64,000 nt of DNA, from NCBI GenBank assembly GCA_022747635.1, contig JAKTNV010000004.1:22629969-22693968 (forward strand), read 5' to 3'. Positions 1 through 9,473 of the stretch are shown here, in pieces. Source of the DNA: Hetaerina americana (lineage: Eukaryota; Arthropoda; Insecta; Odonata; Calopterygidae). How positions within the stretch are numbered: position 1 is the first letter of the stretch; every line of letters starts with the position of its first letter. A program made the position numbers and the translations under genes. The notes beneath the pieces were generated by a model. It was not told the origin of the DNA and did not search any database. It saw only the letters and a program-made list of their open reading frames with translations.

Positions 1-3000
1 ACTGTGTCTAAGCATACTTTTGGTCCAATATTATTCAGGTAAATTGAATAACCTTACAGAAATACTAATTGATATTTGTTTTCTATTCTTTTAACGGTTT
101 TAAATTAATGAATAATATTGAACAACTTTGAATTAATGGATAAGATTTATAAAAATGTCTCCCTTTATGCACACTTGAACAATATTACATTTTCCCAGGT
201 GAAAACTTCCTCGAGTGCGGTTTATCGCCATGGAAGTAAGTCATTCCGCCCCAATTGTAGTAAAAAAGCAGAACTACAAATAATTACAAAAAATGCGGAA
301 GGGATTTAATTATTTTACTAGCATGCAATGTTGCATGAACTAAGCAGAGACTTTAATATTGTACACACTCACAATTTGGAATCGTCACCTCAAAAAAGAA
401 TTTTCAGCGGAGTAACTGCCAAAATCTCAGAATTTCAGAGTCCTTTGATGGATTTCCCTGACTTTTGAGGCCTTCCAAATTCAATTTCTCTGACTATTTC
501 AAAGTTGTCCAGGCTTGTGGTAACCATGCAGTCGGTTTTGCTCCAGGGAGAGATGCGAGTCTAATTTCCCTCGAGAAATTAACGTTAAATTCACAGCGTG
601 TGACACATCGCGCCTTGTTTCTGGTCTATTTATAGGAAAACCCTTATCGTTTCCTGCCCGTAGCCATCAAAATCCCATCCCTCCCTTCGCCTCAATCCGA
701 CCGCTTGTTTTTGCCCAGGTGCACACACTCACATCTCTGTGTTCCTAGGGTCGAGGCGATATCGCCAAATTTAGTACATTTCAATCACCTACCCGACTCC
801 CCCCCCCTAAACTCGTGGCAGGATTATTTGGTTTTGCGAAATCACAGCTCAGCGTTCGGACCACACCGCTGTCCACCAGCGCCACTAGGTGTTGGGTGAG
901 ACTTGCCGTAAATGAGGCAGTGTGCGATCAATTCAGTCTCTCTGCCATCCCTCCGGGGTGGCTCGCCGGGCGCGTAATCCTATGGGGATGCAGTGAAGAG
1001 GACTTGGAGGGGGTTGAGAAGGAAAGCAAAGGGCTTTAGAGGGGCAAAGTAACTCAATAAAAAGGAACGCGATTATGAAACAGTCGCGGAATCGAAAGCA
1101 ATGTGAGACGACGCAATGAGATCTTGGGAGACAAAAGAGATTGGTAGAGAAACTATCCCAAGGAAAGATGCGGGACGGAAGATGGGAGAGACGGAAGGAG
1201 AGAGAAAGAGATAAAAAAGGAAAGGAGAGAGAGTGTTAATTAACGAAGCATACAAATCTCTTACCCTCTATCACGCTATCTCTGATTGAAAGTTAAAACG
1301 AAGAGTTTCGAGGATTCCATAATACGAAGGTAATACAATTCTCATTTTAAGGAGGTTTAATACGTGTGCTAATGAGCCTAATTGGAAATTGACAGACTCC
1401 AAATAAAGTCATTTGTATCCTCCCGGGCGAGAAGCCCCCTCCCCCCGACATCATGTGACCCTAGCCGAGGGAATTCTCCCCCAGCCGACTCCTCATCACC
1501 CCACAAGAAATTGGTGTCGACGATAGAAAAAACCAAAAAAATGAATTTTTAAAGTCAATACTGGATTATGAATCAACACAACGAAACCAAAATTCACCGG
1601 CAAAGTGAGCCTAACCTTCCATGGCTGGTATCTAACACCATACATTCACTCTATTCTAGCGAAATAGATGTATTTTACCTGAAGGGTGAAAAGCGAATTG
1701 GAAATTTGAAGTCGAATACGAATTTAATTAGTGGAAGAGGAAATATAGGGATACTTATTGAATGCTGTTTCCTTCATGTCCATTTCCAATTAACGAATAG
1801 AACGAACCAAATTCACGGACAATACTAGCTTAGGAAAACGCATTAATTTGAAGGCACTAATGGAATGGTTAGTAAAGACGAGAACAGAGTTAGCAATAAT
1901 TAATTACGAATGAGTAATGAAAATACCTTATCACATTTTTAGTGATATCTAATTCATGCGCCATTAAATACGATTATGTAGCTGCGATGAATATGAAGTA
2001 CATACGAGGCTGGAATAAGGCAGAAATGTGGTGTAATTATCAGAAAGTGATAGCAGGTTTGAAAAAATTAGTATTTGAAACTAATAATGCTACGGTTTTT
2101 AAAAATACATAAATATACATCTACAATGGCCTTTGGAGTTAGGATAGCTAAGGCAGGCGGAATGGATGTTGTAAAACTTATAGCTATTCATGGTAGTATT
2201 CAGGACTAAGATTACTGGTGATTTAGCGGTTTCATAAGTAACTTCATGAAAGCTTTTAGCATTGAATTTGTCTGCAAACACATGGCTATTTACTTTACAT
2301 AATTTATTTTGTATTTCATGTATCTAGATAATTACCCGGGTTTCGATGATCATCATGTGGCCTAATGATGACGTCTTACATCGAAAACCAGGTCGTGTTC
2401 TAATATAATATTTTGTTTGGGAAAAGCAAGTGTTTGTGTGGCATTTTAAGGTGCGGACCAATATATTTTTTTAATCCTCATAATCCTATGCAGCGATTAG
2501 CCTAGCAATTTAAAGCCATCACTTATCTTATCTTTAAGCTTTATTTGTTGTACTTTTCATATTTTTTTTCTTTTCCGCTTCTCCGGCTAAAGGGATTAAC
2601 ATCTATATGTTTCAAGGATGCTAAGTTTCTTCCTACGAAATTGTGCTGAAATACGCTGACTTCTTCACACACTACATTTTTCACTCTCACTTTCATTCAA
2701 AATTCAACGTTCTTACTTCTTTAAAATCTCACAACTATGACTTTTTGTTTTAAATGCCATCAAACACTTCTCTCGTTGCTTATGTCTAACACTCAACAAC
2801 AAAGGCCGCAATCCCTTGCCTTTCTTAGATTACTATTGCTTGACTATCGGCAAATCTGGCAGGCATAGTCATTTCAAGGCTGAATTTAATATACAGCTCA
2901 AGCCCTCCCCGCGCAAGCTTTATTATTACTACTGTATGCCCATGAGGACTACCGGTGATAAAGCCAAATCCTGTTTCACTCCCCTACCTGAGCATCCAGA

Positions 3001-3539
3001 TTCTCCCTCAGCTAACCTTACACGCACGGTCTCATTCATTCACAGGTTTCAAATCAGAAACCCATCCCTTTAGTCCTATATTCGATTCGTGATGATTCGA
3101 TTAACTTTTTCACTCAAATCCGTTTATCACCTTCTCAAAATCCTTGAAGCATAGACAAAAGGCTTAGCCCGCAGCAGCCCTTATTCCTCTTTTCTGAGGA
3201 ATAAGGGGTGCGCGGACTACCAGTCGTCTGGCTCTGGCCAGTAAATACCTACCAGGGAACATCGGAACGTGGAACCACCAACATTTTAAAAATAATTTTG
3301 TATTTAATGTGTTTTTTATCTTTCTGTGAGTTTATCCTACGATGTGTCTCATTTTTAAAGTGTGCGTGAATACAGAAACCAAAGTGCTTCACTCTTGAGA
3401 GCGCTGACGTGAGTTTGTTTAAATACCATTAGTGAAAAAAAGGGGATAGAAAGTCGCATAATCGCACATCGACGGATCTGGGCTGAGGTCAACCCATTCG
3501 TCAAAAGTGAAGGTGTGTGCGCGTGTATGTATGTGCAGA
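1..3539. other. AT-rich non-coding stretch
   Basis: I recognise no gene here. Most of it is AT-rich. A GC-richer part lies at about 580-1060 and a strongly purine-rich (GA) run at about 1075-1235. Open frames of 60-86 codons occur in these parts but have no recognisable domain and behave like chance frames. An unannotated short exon cannot be excluded. Confidence 0.5.
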
Positions 3540-4013
3540 CTTATGTACTTATAATTATGGTGTTGACTTATGGTGTCGTTTCCCACATATTAAACAAATT
3601 TTGCAGCGGCAAAAGATAAAAACACTGCTATTCACGTTCTTACTAATACACCACCCCGTGATTCCTGCAAGCCTTTTTTTATTAGGTATGGAGTCGTGAC
3701 TGCATTTAGTTTGCGTATCTTTAAGGCTCTGATTCATGTAAAAGTTAATCTGGAAACTTATCAACTAAGATCTCACATGCATAACTGCACCCCAAGAAGT
3801 AAAGTGAATCAAAATACTACTTATTGTAGATTGTCATCAACTTACAGCACATTTCATATTGTGAACATGCGGCTGTACTACAACTATCTGCCTACTCAGT
3901 TGAAATTGGACTGTGTCCAGTTTTTCAAGGATAGGGTATATACCTGGTTACTTACCCACTTTACTCATTGGATGAATTCTTTTGCGACAATCTTCATCAA
4001 ATTTAAGAACTGA
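3540..4013 (+). pseudogene. LINE reverse-transcriptase C-terminal region, relic
   Basis: This is the C-terminal tail of a non-LTR retrotransposon ORF2 polyprotein, downstream of the RT palm. Conserved landmarks of the family appear in order: YGVDLW at the start, a QRQKIK segment (family form lQKraiR), then after a frame change near 3630-3650 the block PRDSCKPFF followed by RYGVVTAFSLRIFKAL (family form sCrplFkk..iLT.pslYi.e.l). Next come CTPRSK (family yntRsK), a YYNYLP (family yNhLP) and a final hydrophobic helix FKDRVYTWLL ending in a stop. The palm and endonuclease are missing, so this is a 5'-truncated copy, as is usual for LINEs. The frame change shows it is dead. Family knowledge gives the identity; the exact clade (Jockey- or CR1-like) is not settled. 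Confidence 0.7.
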
Positions 4014-4055
4014 TGTTTATATATTACGTAATCTTTTTACTGACAACATTTAATA

Positions 4056-4126
4056 TAATAAAATTAAGAATACAAAGTAACTTTCCAGTGTCCTTTATTA
4101 GCGTTCGTGTATTCTTAATTTTATTA
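4056..4126. repeat. 19-bp perfect inverted repeat
   Basis: Arms at 4056-4074 and 4108-4126 are perfect reverse complements (taataaaattaagaataca) separated by 33 bp. It lies just after the LINE fragment, so one arm may belong to the LINE's 3' UTR. It could also be the remains of a small hairpin element. Confidence 0.6.
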
Positions 4127-5139
4127 AAATGAACTTCCACAAGGTTGAACCCGGAAAAATTGACATTTAATATGTTTGAGCCATTTTACAAGATTAATAA
4201 AGTATTACTAATTATTATGCGTGTGAGTGTGTGTGTATGCATGCATACAAACTGCCAGCTCCAAGTTTGTTTTCCTTTCAGTCCACTTTAACTTTCCATC
4301 CTTCTCTGCTCCCTCCAAAACCCTCCAAACTATGCCCATCATCCTGCACTTACTTCAACGCCCGGTACTTCAAACTACTCCTTAAGTATTATGCAATTCC
4401 GCATGCTTCCCTCCTCCTTTCATTTTGTCCAACATCATATTCTTACCCCATTAAAACGCTTTGCATTCATCTTACATTCCTCCTTACGATTTCTCCCAAC
4501 GTTAACCTCTCCTTCCCAATCATATCTAGCACTACCTCGATTGTTTTATTTTCTGTTCATTTCACCTTTTCCATTCTTTATCAAAACCACATATCAAACG
4601 CTCAATCTATGCCTATCATCTTCATTCAATGCCGAATGTCTCAAGCAATTCAAAACAGAGGTTGACATAAAAATTTCAATGAATAATTAATTGATGTAAT
4701 TACTTTAAGTCCCTGTCAGCAATTTCATCTCCCTAGTGAAAGGTTCTTTGAGTATGGAAATTATTACTCCAGGCCCAACTAACATCTTTACTACTACTTT
4801 GTCCATTTTGGTACCAACCATACAAAGCTATGCATGCATGTGTTTCAATACTTTTTATGTGAACTAATCCAAATAACTCAATTCCATGAAATCATATTGT
4901 AATATTTGATTTTTTTGTTACATGGAAAAAATTCCATATCATGCTAAATTTTTAATTGCCCAGCAATGCTCGCAAATCCTTTGGCTGATTGCCTAACTAA
5001 TGTTCGATCACCAGCAAACCTCGTAGATTCGGGGAATTTTACGCGAACTTTTTTATTTTCAAGATTTTCAAGCCTTTTTTACTATTTTCACCACATATTT
5101 GTTGAAAATCACGGATGATTATAAACTTCCCTGTCTAAC
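4127..5139. other. Non-coding, partly pyrimidine-rich
   Basis: The plus strand is pyrimidine-rich from about 4250 to 4670, which opens two overlapping frames of 99-144 codons with no recognisable domain and biased, repetitive composition. The rest is AT-rich. The section close to 5139 may be the decayed continuation of the minus-strand LINE that follows. Confidence 0.45.
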
Positions 5140-6190
5140 GCATCTTCATGACAATGCTCGTCCAGATTCTTCAGTCTCTTTTGGCACCAAAAGTCTGAAA
5201 CACGTACATACTGCGAATTAGTTGTCCACCACTCCAGTCAACTCCAACTGCCAGCTATAAACTCATTAATTCAAGCTAATTAACTATACTTTACGCCCGC
5301 TCAAATATACGAAACGAGATAATAAGTACATTCTGATGGTATTCTATGGTCATCCTATATTGTGTCCTCTTTAATGCTCAGGTATCGCGCATGCCTCTCC
5401 CCTCCCTGAACCCAAACTGATCATTCCCAAGTCATCGTTTGCTTTGCTCTAAATTCTTTATTTGATGGTTCTAGTTACCGTTTAAGCTGAGATTGATATC
5501 AAACTTATTGTTTAATCCTCCTCACATATGGCTGCCATTTCCTTTTTCAGGATTAAAAATGATCTGAAGAAATCGTTTGGGCAAAATCTTACCTTGTAAA
5601 TGCTATGAATTAGCCTAAAAAACTCTTTCCCATACGTTTTATAAACCCTGAATTAGTTTCCATTCCATTAATTCACTTTCCATATTAACATGAAGTATAC
5701 CTTGAACTAAGTTATCCCGATGTGCGTCATATTCTTTTTTATCCCCTAACCTTGCTGGCCTATTGTCTTTACCATACAGATCCTCTAAGTATTCTTTTTA
5801 TTCATCGTGAATATTTCCAGGTTTAATAAATATTTTTTCTCGCTTATCTATCATTGTTTACTCAGATTTTTCCTCCTTTTTTCCCGTCAATGCTTTCAAC
5901 TTTATTTCACCCTTCCTTGGCAAACTTTTAGTTAGCACAGCGTCTTCCGTCAGGCTTCTTTTGCCATCTTAAGAGCGTTCCTCATCTGAGATTATCATAC
6001 AAATCTTTATACGCGTCCTTCCTCCTGATAATTCAGCATTTAAAATCTTTCATTTCCTGCTATAGACTATATTTCTAATCATCTGCCGAGCAAAACACGG
6101 TTTCCTTGTTTCTTTTTCTATTTACTGTCCCAAAAGTTTCTTTAGAATGTTTTCAAACCGAGATTTCGGTTTAATGGGAATGAAATGCTT
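5140..6190 (-). pseudogene. LINE endonuclease-RT linker and RT N-terminal part, relic
   Basis: Read on the minus strand from about 6190 downwards, this is an old non-LTR retrotransposon fragment. Near 5800 a segment reading KEYLEDLYGKDNRPARL matches the family's linker (wkeYveeLYdg.nkpe.l). At about 5430 DQFGFREGRGMRDT is the well-conserved RT start (qFGFRkGrGtrDai). Then come HQNVLIISF and a FERA block where the first catalytic aspartate region (FvDfeKAFDrV) should be, and VGVDWSGGQLIRSMY (family gvdwkdrrLi.nLY). Stops and frame shifts occur throughout, and the aspartate of the palm A motif is not visible. It belongs to the same broad LINE group as the relics at 30.3, 35.5, 36.4 and 55.3 kb. 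The boundaries are approximate. Confidence 0.65.
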
Positions 6191-6195
6191 TTAAG

Positions 6196-6622
6196 TCATC
6201 ATTTTCTTTTGCCAGCCTCACGAAACGCACTGTTCCTTTCCAGTATGATGTTGTATGAATTCTAACCCACTGTCCTTTCCTCCTGTGTGGTGTGTATTTC
6301 TCCTTTGGTGGGTGAAACAGCCCCTTGACGCCATCTCTTGGCTAAAGAATCGGGGCGCTTGGCAACATATTAGACCCACGGATCTCAGGGTAAATTACGT
6401 TTCCTCGGTAGCTCAAGTGGTTAAGAGCATCCGCCCGGCAAGTGGAAAGATCCGGTGTTCGACTCCCGGTCAAGGAAATACTTTTACTCTTGTGATCCGT
6501 TCGATTCCGCCTACCCCACCTCTATTGTGTTCGTCCTTTATGTGTGTTCCTATCCCTTTTCCTTATATCTGTTTCTATATAAATGAGCAATTATTCGCCG
6601 TTTGGCGGGATTTTGTGTTTGA

Positions 6623-6625
<3 letters not shown>
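6196..6625 (+). repeat. Dispersed repeat X, copy A (contains tRNA-like sequence)
   Basis: This stretch aligns by eye over its whole length with 14200-14635 and in part with 8522-8695. Shared landmarks in order are a gaaacgcactg block, tctcctttggtgggtgaaa, a cc.aa.agaatcgg block, a tRNA-like module, a ttgtgatc.g..cgattcc block and a gtcctttaygtgtgttcc block. Its last about 50 bp (gtttggcgggattttgtgt, then ttgaatgt) match the first about 50 bp of copy C rather than its end, so the copies are circularly permuted relative to each other. It runs directly into a (TA)n tract. No protein is encoded. Confidence 0.7.
6400..6478 (+). other. tRNA-like sequence with pol III A and B boxes
   Basis: A box tagctcaagtgg (6409-6420) and B box gttcgactcc (6457-6466) match the internal RNA polymerase III promoter consensus. 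A 4-bp D stem (gctc/gagc) and a 5-bp anticodon stem (tccgc/gtgga, one G-T pair) with a 7-base loop ccggcaa can be drawn; the middle triplet is GGC. The acceptor pairing tttcct/aggaaa is clear, but the T stem pairs poorly and position 33 is C instead of T. It lies inside repeat X, so I read it as a tRNA-derived module of a SINE-like repeat and not as a working tRNA-Ala gene. Confidence 0.55.

Positions 6626-6674
<49 letters not shown>
6626..6674. repeat. (TA)n microsatellite
   Basis: Almost pure TA dinucleotides that continue on the far side of the mariner at 7996. The transposon therefore inserted into one pre-existing TA tract. Confidence 0.9.
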
Positions 6675-6675
<1 letters not shown>

Positions 6676-7995
6676 TACCTTGATCAAAAATTTCCCGGAA
6701 TTTATTCAGAAAATTAAAAATACAAGTTTATTCATCTAAATCTATATTGTCCCCTTCAAAGTAATCCCCATCGACTGCAACACACTTATGCCAGCGCTTG
6801 ATCCAATCCTCGAAACATTTTTTATATTCGGTTTTCGGTATGTCCATCAGTGCTTCCTGCGATTTTTCCATTACTTCCTCTCGGCTGCTAAAACGCGTTC
6901 CCCGTAATGGTTTTTTAACTCGATTGAACAGAAAGAAGTCACAGGGAGCCAAATCAGGTGAATTCGGTGGCTGTTGGATGGTATTTGTTGCATTTTTCGT
7001 CAAAAAATTACGAATAATGATAGCACTGTGTGACGGTGCGTTATCATGATGCAAAATCCACGAGTTTTCTGCCCACATTTCTGGTCTCTTTCGGCGAATT
7101 GCTTCACGCAAACGTCTCATAACGCCCAAATAATACTCTTTGTTTACTGTCTGGCCTTCTGGCAAAAATTCATGATGCACTACACCGTTGTAATCCATGA
7201 AAACCGTCAGCATTGCCTTCTTTTTTGACTGAAAACGACGTGGTTTTTTTGGTCTCGGCTCATTTGGTGAACGCCATTCACTTGCCTGATGTCTGGATTG
7301 CGTGTCGTACTCATAAACCCACGTCTCGTCTCCAGTAATGATCCTTTTGATGAATGTGGGATCGGATTCAGCCTCGCAAATCATGTCTTTTGCGACGTCA
7401 ACACGGTCTCTTTTTTGCATGAAATTGAGGTCTTTTGGCTGCTACACGACGGAAACCCAAATCATTAACCACAATGTCTTGGGCGGATCCATAGGCAATA
7501 TTCAAGTCCTCCGCTATTTCTCTGATGGTTAATTTGCGGTTATTGACCAACATTTCTTTTACTTTATCAATTTTTTCACCGACTTTCGATGTCGATGGTC
7601 TGCCACTGCGTTCATCATCTTCGATTGACTCACGACCACTTCTGAACCGCTCGTGCCACTGGTAAACGACCGTTTTTTTAGAGAATCGTTGCCGAAACAC
7701 TTTTCCAACATTTCCAACGTCCGTGCGCCACTAAATCCGTTTTTTACGCAAAATTTAATACAAGTTCGTTGTTGCAAATTTAAATCCATTTCTGAAATTG
7801 TAAAAAATCGCCAACACACACAGAGATAGATGTACTCTTGGCTACGTAACTTTTGCAAATGTCAAGTTATGACACTAAGATTTAAAGGGAATATCAACAA
7901 CAGATGTACCAATTTAACAAAAAAAAACAGAACTCAAATCGGAACGATGGGAGCGCCACACGGTGGTTATTCCGGGAACTTTTTGATCAAGGTAG
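6675..7995 (-). mobile_element. Mariner transposon, near full length (1321 bp)
   Basis: Inverted ends beginning ctaccttgatcaaaaa are present at both sides; counting the adjoining A of the TA, 27 of 28 bases match. The element is flanked by TA on both sides, the mariner target duplication, although here TA lies in a TA repeat so the duplication cannot be told apart from its surroundings. The 1.3-kb length is standard for mariner. The transposase gene runs on the minus strand. Good end identity suggests fairly recent insertion, but the transposase is frameshifted. Confidence 0.92.
6728..7789 (-). pseudogene. Mariner transposase, two frameshifts
   Basis: The protein starts at the minus-strand ATG at 7789 (MDLNLQQR...) and spans about 354 codons, the usual mariner size. 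The N-terminal part holds the HTH DNA-binding region (FCVKNGFSGARTLEML, then VVYQWHERFRSGRES). The C-terminal part is the DDD catalytic domain: TGDETWVYEY carries the first Asp, HHDNAPSH the second, and SPDLAPCDFFLF the third, with 34 residues between the last two (the mariner D34D signature). It ends in the usual KRWHKC...GDYFEG block. Two frame changes, near 7690 and near 7425, break it into three frames, so no full protein can be made from this copy, though all three catalytic residues survive. Subfamily not assigned. Confidence 0.9.
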
Positions 7996-8092
7996 TATAT
8001 ATATATATATATATATACTCGTTTCTTGAGAACTACGATGTGGATTCTCCCCTGGAAATCGACGGGAGAATATATATATATATATATATATA
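7996..8092. repeat. Two (TA)n tracts around a 53-bp spacer
   Basis: TA runs at 7996-8017 and 8071-8092 enclose a unique-looking spacer. The first is the right half of the tract that the mariner split. The spacer ends gggagaa and encodes nothing. Confidence 0.8.
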
Positions 8093-8133
8093 GATAATTT
8101 CGTCGAAGTAACACGTGAGTGTTGAATAAATAT

Positions 8134-8444
8134 CTTGGACAGCATCAAACAATATAAGAACACATAAAAAGATCACTCACACGTTATTTCTGGACCATTT
8201 CAATGGAATTCAGCTCCGTCTTCATCGGAAGGAATAGAAGTAATGATTACTTCTATTACTTCTATTAGTTAAATTACTTCTATTTCTTCGGAAGGAATAG
8301 AAGTAATGATTATCTCTATTGCTTATATTAGTTGAATTACTTCTATTTCTTCCCATGAGGACGGAGATGTATCCCGTCGAAATGATCAAGAAATAACGTG
8401 TGAGTGATCTTTTTATGTGTTCTTACATTTTTTTGCTGTCCAAG
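8134..8444. mobile_element. Foldback element FB1 (311 bp, long inverted arms)
   Basis: The left end cttggacagca and right end tgctgtccaag are inverted copies, and the pairing continues inwards for roughly 100 bp per arm (for example gaacacataaaaagatcact against agtgatctttttatgtgttc). The whole element can fold into a single hairpin. No ORF is present, which fits a non-autonomous (MITE-like) element. A second, shorter relative lies at 8815-9025. On the plus strand at 8354-8383 it carries catgag, the hairpin gacgg...ccgtc, then gaaat (see findings). Confidence 0.8.
8225..8350. repeat. 63-bp tandem duplication inside FB1
   Basis: Two head-to-tail copies, 8225-8287 and 8288-8350, both starting tcggaaggaatagaagtaat, with several substitutions between them. 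Each unit is itself rich in the self-complementary words attacttctatt and aatagaagtaat. FB2 has only one such unit, so the duplication occurred after the two elements diverged or was lost from FB2. Confidence 0.85.
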
Positions 8445-8462
8445 TTTGTTATACATACATAC

Positions 8463-8465
<3 letters not shown>

Positions 8466-8521
<56 letters not shown>
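8466..8521. repeat. (TA)n microsatellite
   Basis: Pure TA run of about 55 bp between FB1 and repeat X copy B. Confidence 0.9.
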
Positions 8522-8525
<4 letters not shown>

Positions 8526-8695
8526 AAATCATTCTTTGGACTATGCGTGCTACGAAGGTCTCTATTCCTATTCTTTCTGATATTGTATGATTGCTTTCCC
8601 TACTGTCTTTTCCTTTGTTTCGTTGGTTATGTCTCCTTTGGCGGTTGAAACAGCTGTTTATCTTCATCACCTGGCCAAAGAATCGGAAATGAATA
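8522..8695 (+). repeat. Dispersed repeat X, copy B (partial)
   Basis: Matches copy C from about 14260: actatgcgtgct, tctttctgatattgtatga, ttgctttccctactgtctt, tctcctttggcggttgaaa and ggccaaagaatcgg all have counterparts in copies A and C. It stops before the tRNA-like module, so it is truncated. (TA)n lies on its left, and another begins about 50 bp to its right. Confidence 0.65.
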
Positions 8696-8741
8696 AAAAA
8701 TATAAGATCTTACTTTTTGAATCACCCTCGTGCATATGTAT

Positions 8742-8743
<2 letters not shown>

Positions 8744-8814
<71 letters not shown>
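8744..8814. repeat. (TA)n microsatellite
   Basis: TA run of about 70 bp ending directly at the left tip of foldback element FB2. Confidence 0.9.
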
Positions 8815-8815
<1 letters not shown>

Positions 8816-9024
8816 CTTGGGCAGCAACAAAACAATATATGAAAACAGCTCCGACTTTATAGGATGATTCAGCTCCGTCTTTATCGGAAGAAATAGAAAT
8901 AATGATTACTTCTATTACTTACATTTCTTTCGATGTAGACGGAGCTGAATTCCGTCGAAATGTTCAAGAAATAATATGTGAGTGATCTTTTTACGTGTTC
9001 ATATATTGTTTGTTGTTGTCCAAG

Positions 9025-9025
<1 letters not shown>
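8815..9025. mobile_element. Foldback element FB2 (211 bp)
   Basis: Ends are acttgggcagcaacaaaaca and its near reverse complement ending gttgttgtccaagt, each directly next to TATA. The arms converge on a centre rich in attacttctatt words, as in FB1. It is homologous to FB1 (shared gtgagtgatctttttacgtg, agctccgtctt and atcggaag words) but lacks the 63-bp duplication. At 8931-8961 it has gatgta, a perfect 6-bp hairpin gacgga/tccgtc, then gaaat. No ORF. The TA flanks fit a Tc1/mariner-type target, but inside a TA repeat this is not decisive. Confidence 0.78.
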
Positions 9026-9069
<44 letters not shown>

Positions 9070-9081
9070 TATATATAATAT
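9026..9081. repeat. (TA)n microsatellite with imperfect tail
   Basis: TA run directly after FB2, becoming attatattatatataatata near its end. Confidence 0.85.
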
Positions 9082-9294
9082 AAAAGAGTCTTACTTGAAG
9101 AAGACGTCGGAGAAGGCCGAAAGCTCAAACATTTCACCGTGTGAGTGTCCTTTTAAATGTTGCTATTTTATTTGTGTTCTATTGTACCGTCCCATGATTA
9201 TACTGCTCGTGTGAGTGTTTCCGTATAATCGTAATAGCAGTTAATATTTGACAGACTTAATGAAGGATTTCAGGTTTTCCCGGCTTATGGTATG

Positions 9295-9473
9295 CAAGAA
9301 GTTCTCTTGGGTTTCCCACTTGGTCAGGTTGCAATACACCGACGTTTCGAGAGCCGACTCTACCATCGTCTTCAGGGTGAACTCTCTTCACCCTGAAGAC
9401 GATGGCAGAGTCAATTATCGAAACGTCGGTGTACAGTAACCTGACCCGGTGGGAAACCCGAGGGAACTTCTTG
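9295..9473. repeat. Palindrome with 87-bp arms (retroelement-terminus-like)
   Basis: Arms 9295-9381 and 9387-9473 are inverted copies, about 86% identical by hand count (12 mismatches), around a 5-base loop ctctc. Each arm contains ccctgaagacgatgg followed by a short hairpin and gaaacgtcggtgta. The same block occurs once, not inverted, in the target-duplication-flanked insertion at 30612-30764. Blocks of this sort (ctgaaga...gaaacgtcgg) resemble termini of Penelope-like and related retroelements. That link is from memory of the families and needs a database search. Confidence 0.8.

Noticed and set aside
4231..4690. Overlapping frames of 144 and 99 codons
   Set aside because: They come from a pyrimidine-rich stretch, have biased repetitive composition (Ser, Phe, Leu, Pro) and no recognisable domain.
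6400..6478. Functional tRNA-Ala(GGC) gene
   Set aside because: The T stem pairs badly, position 33 is C, and the sequence lies inside a dispersed repeat that has a second decayed copy.
8225..8350. CRISPR-like or satellite array
   Set aside because: Only two 63-bp units, no spacers, and located inside a foldback element.
8449..8862. Frames made of Ile-Tyr repeats
   Set aside because: They are translations of (TA)n microsatellites.
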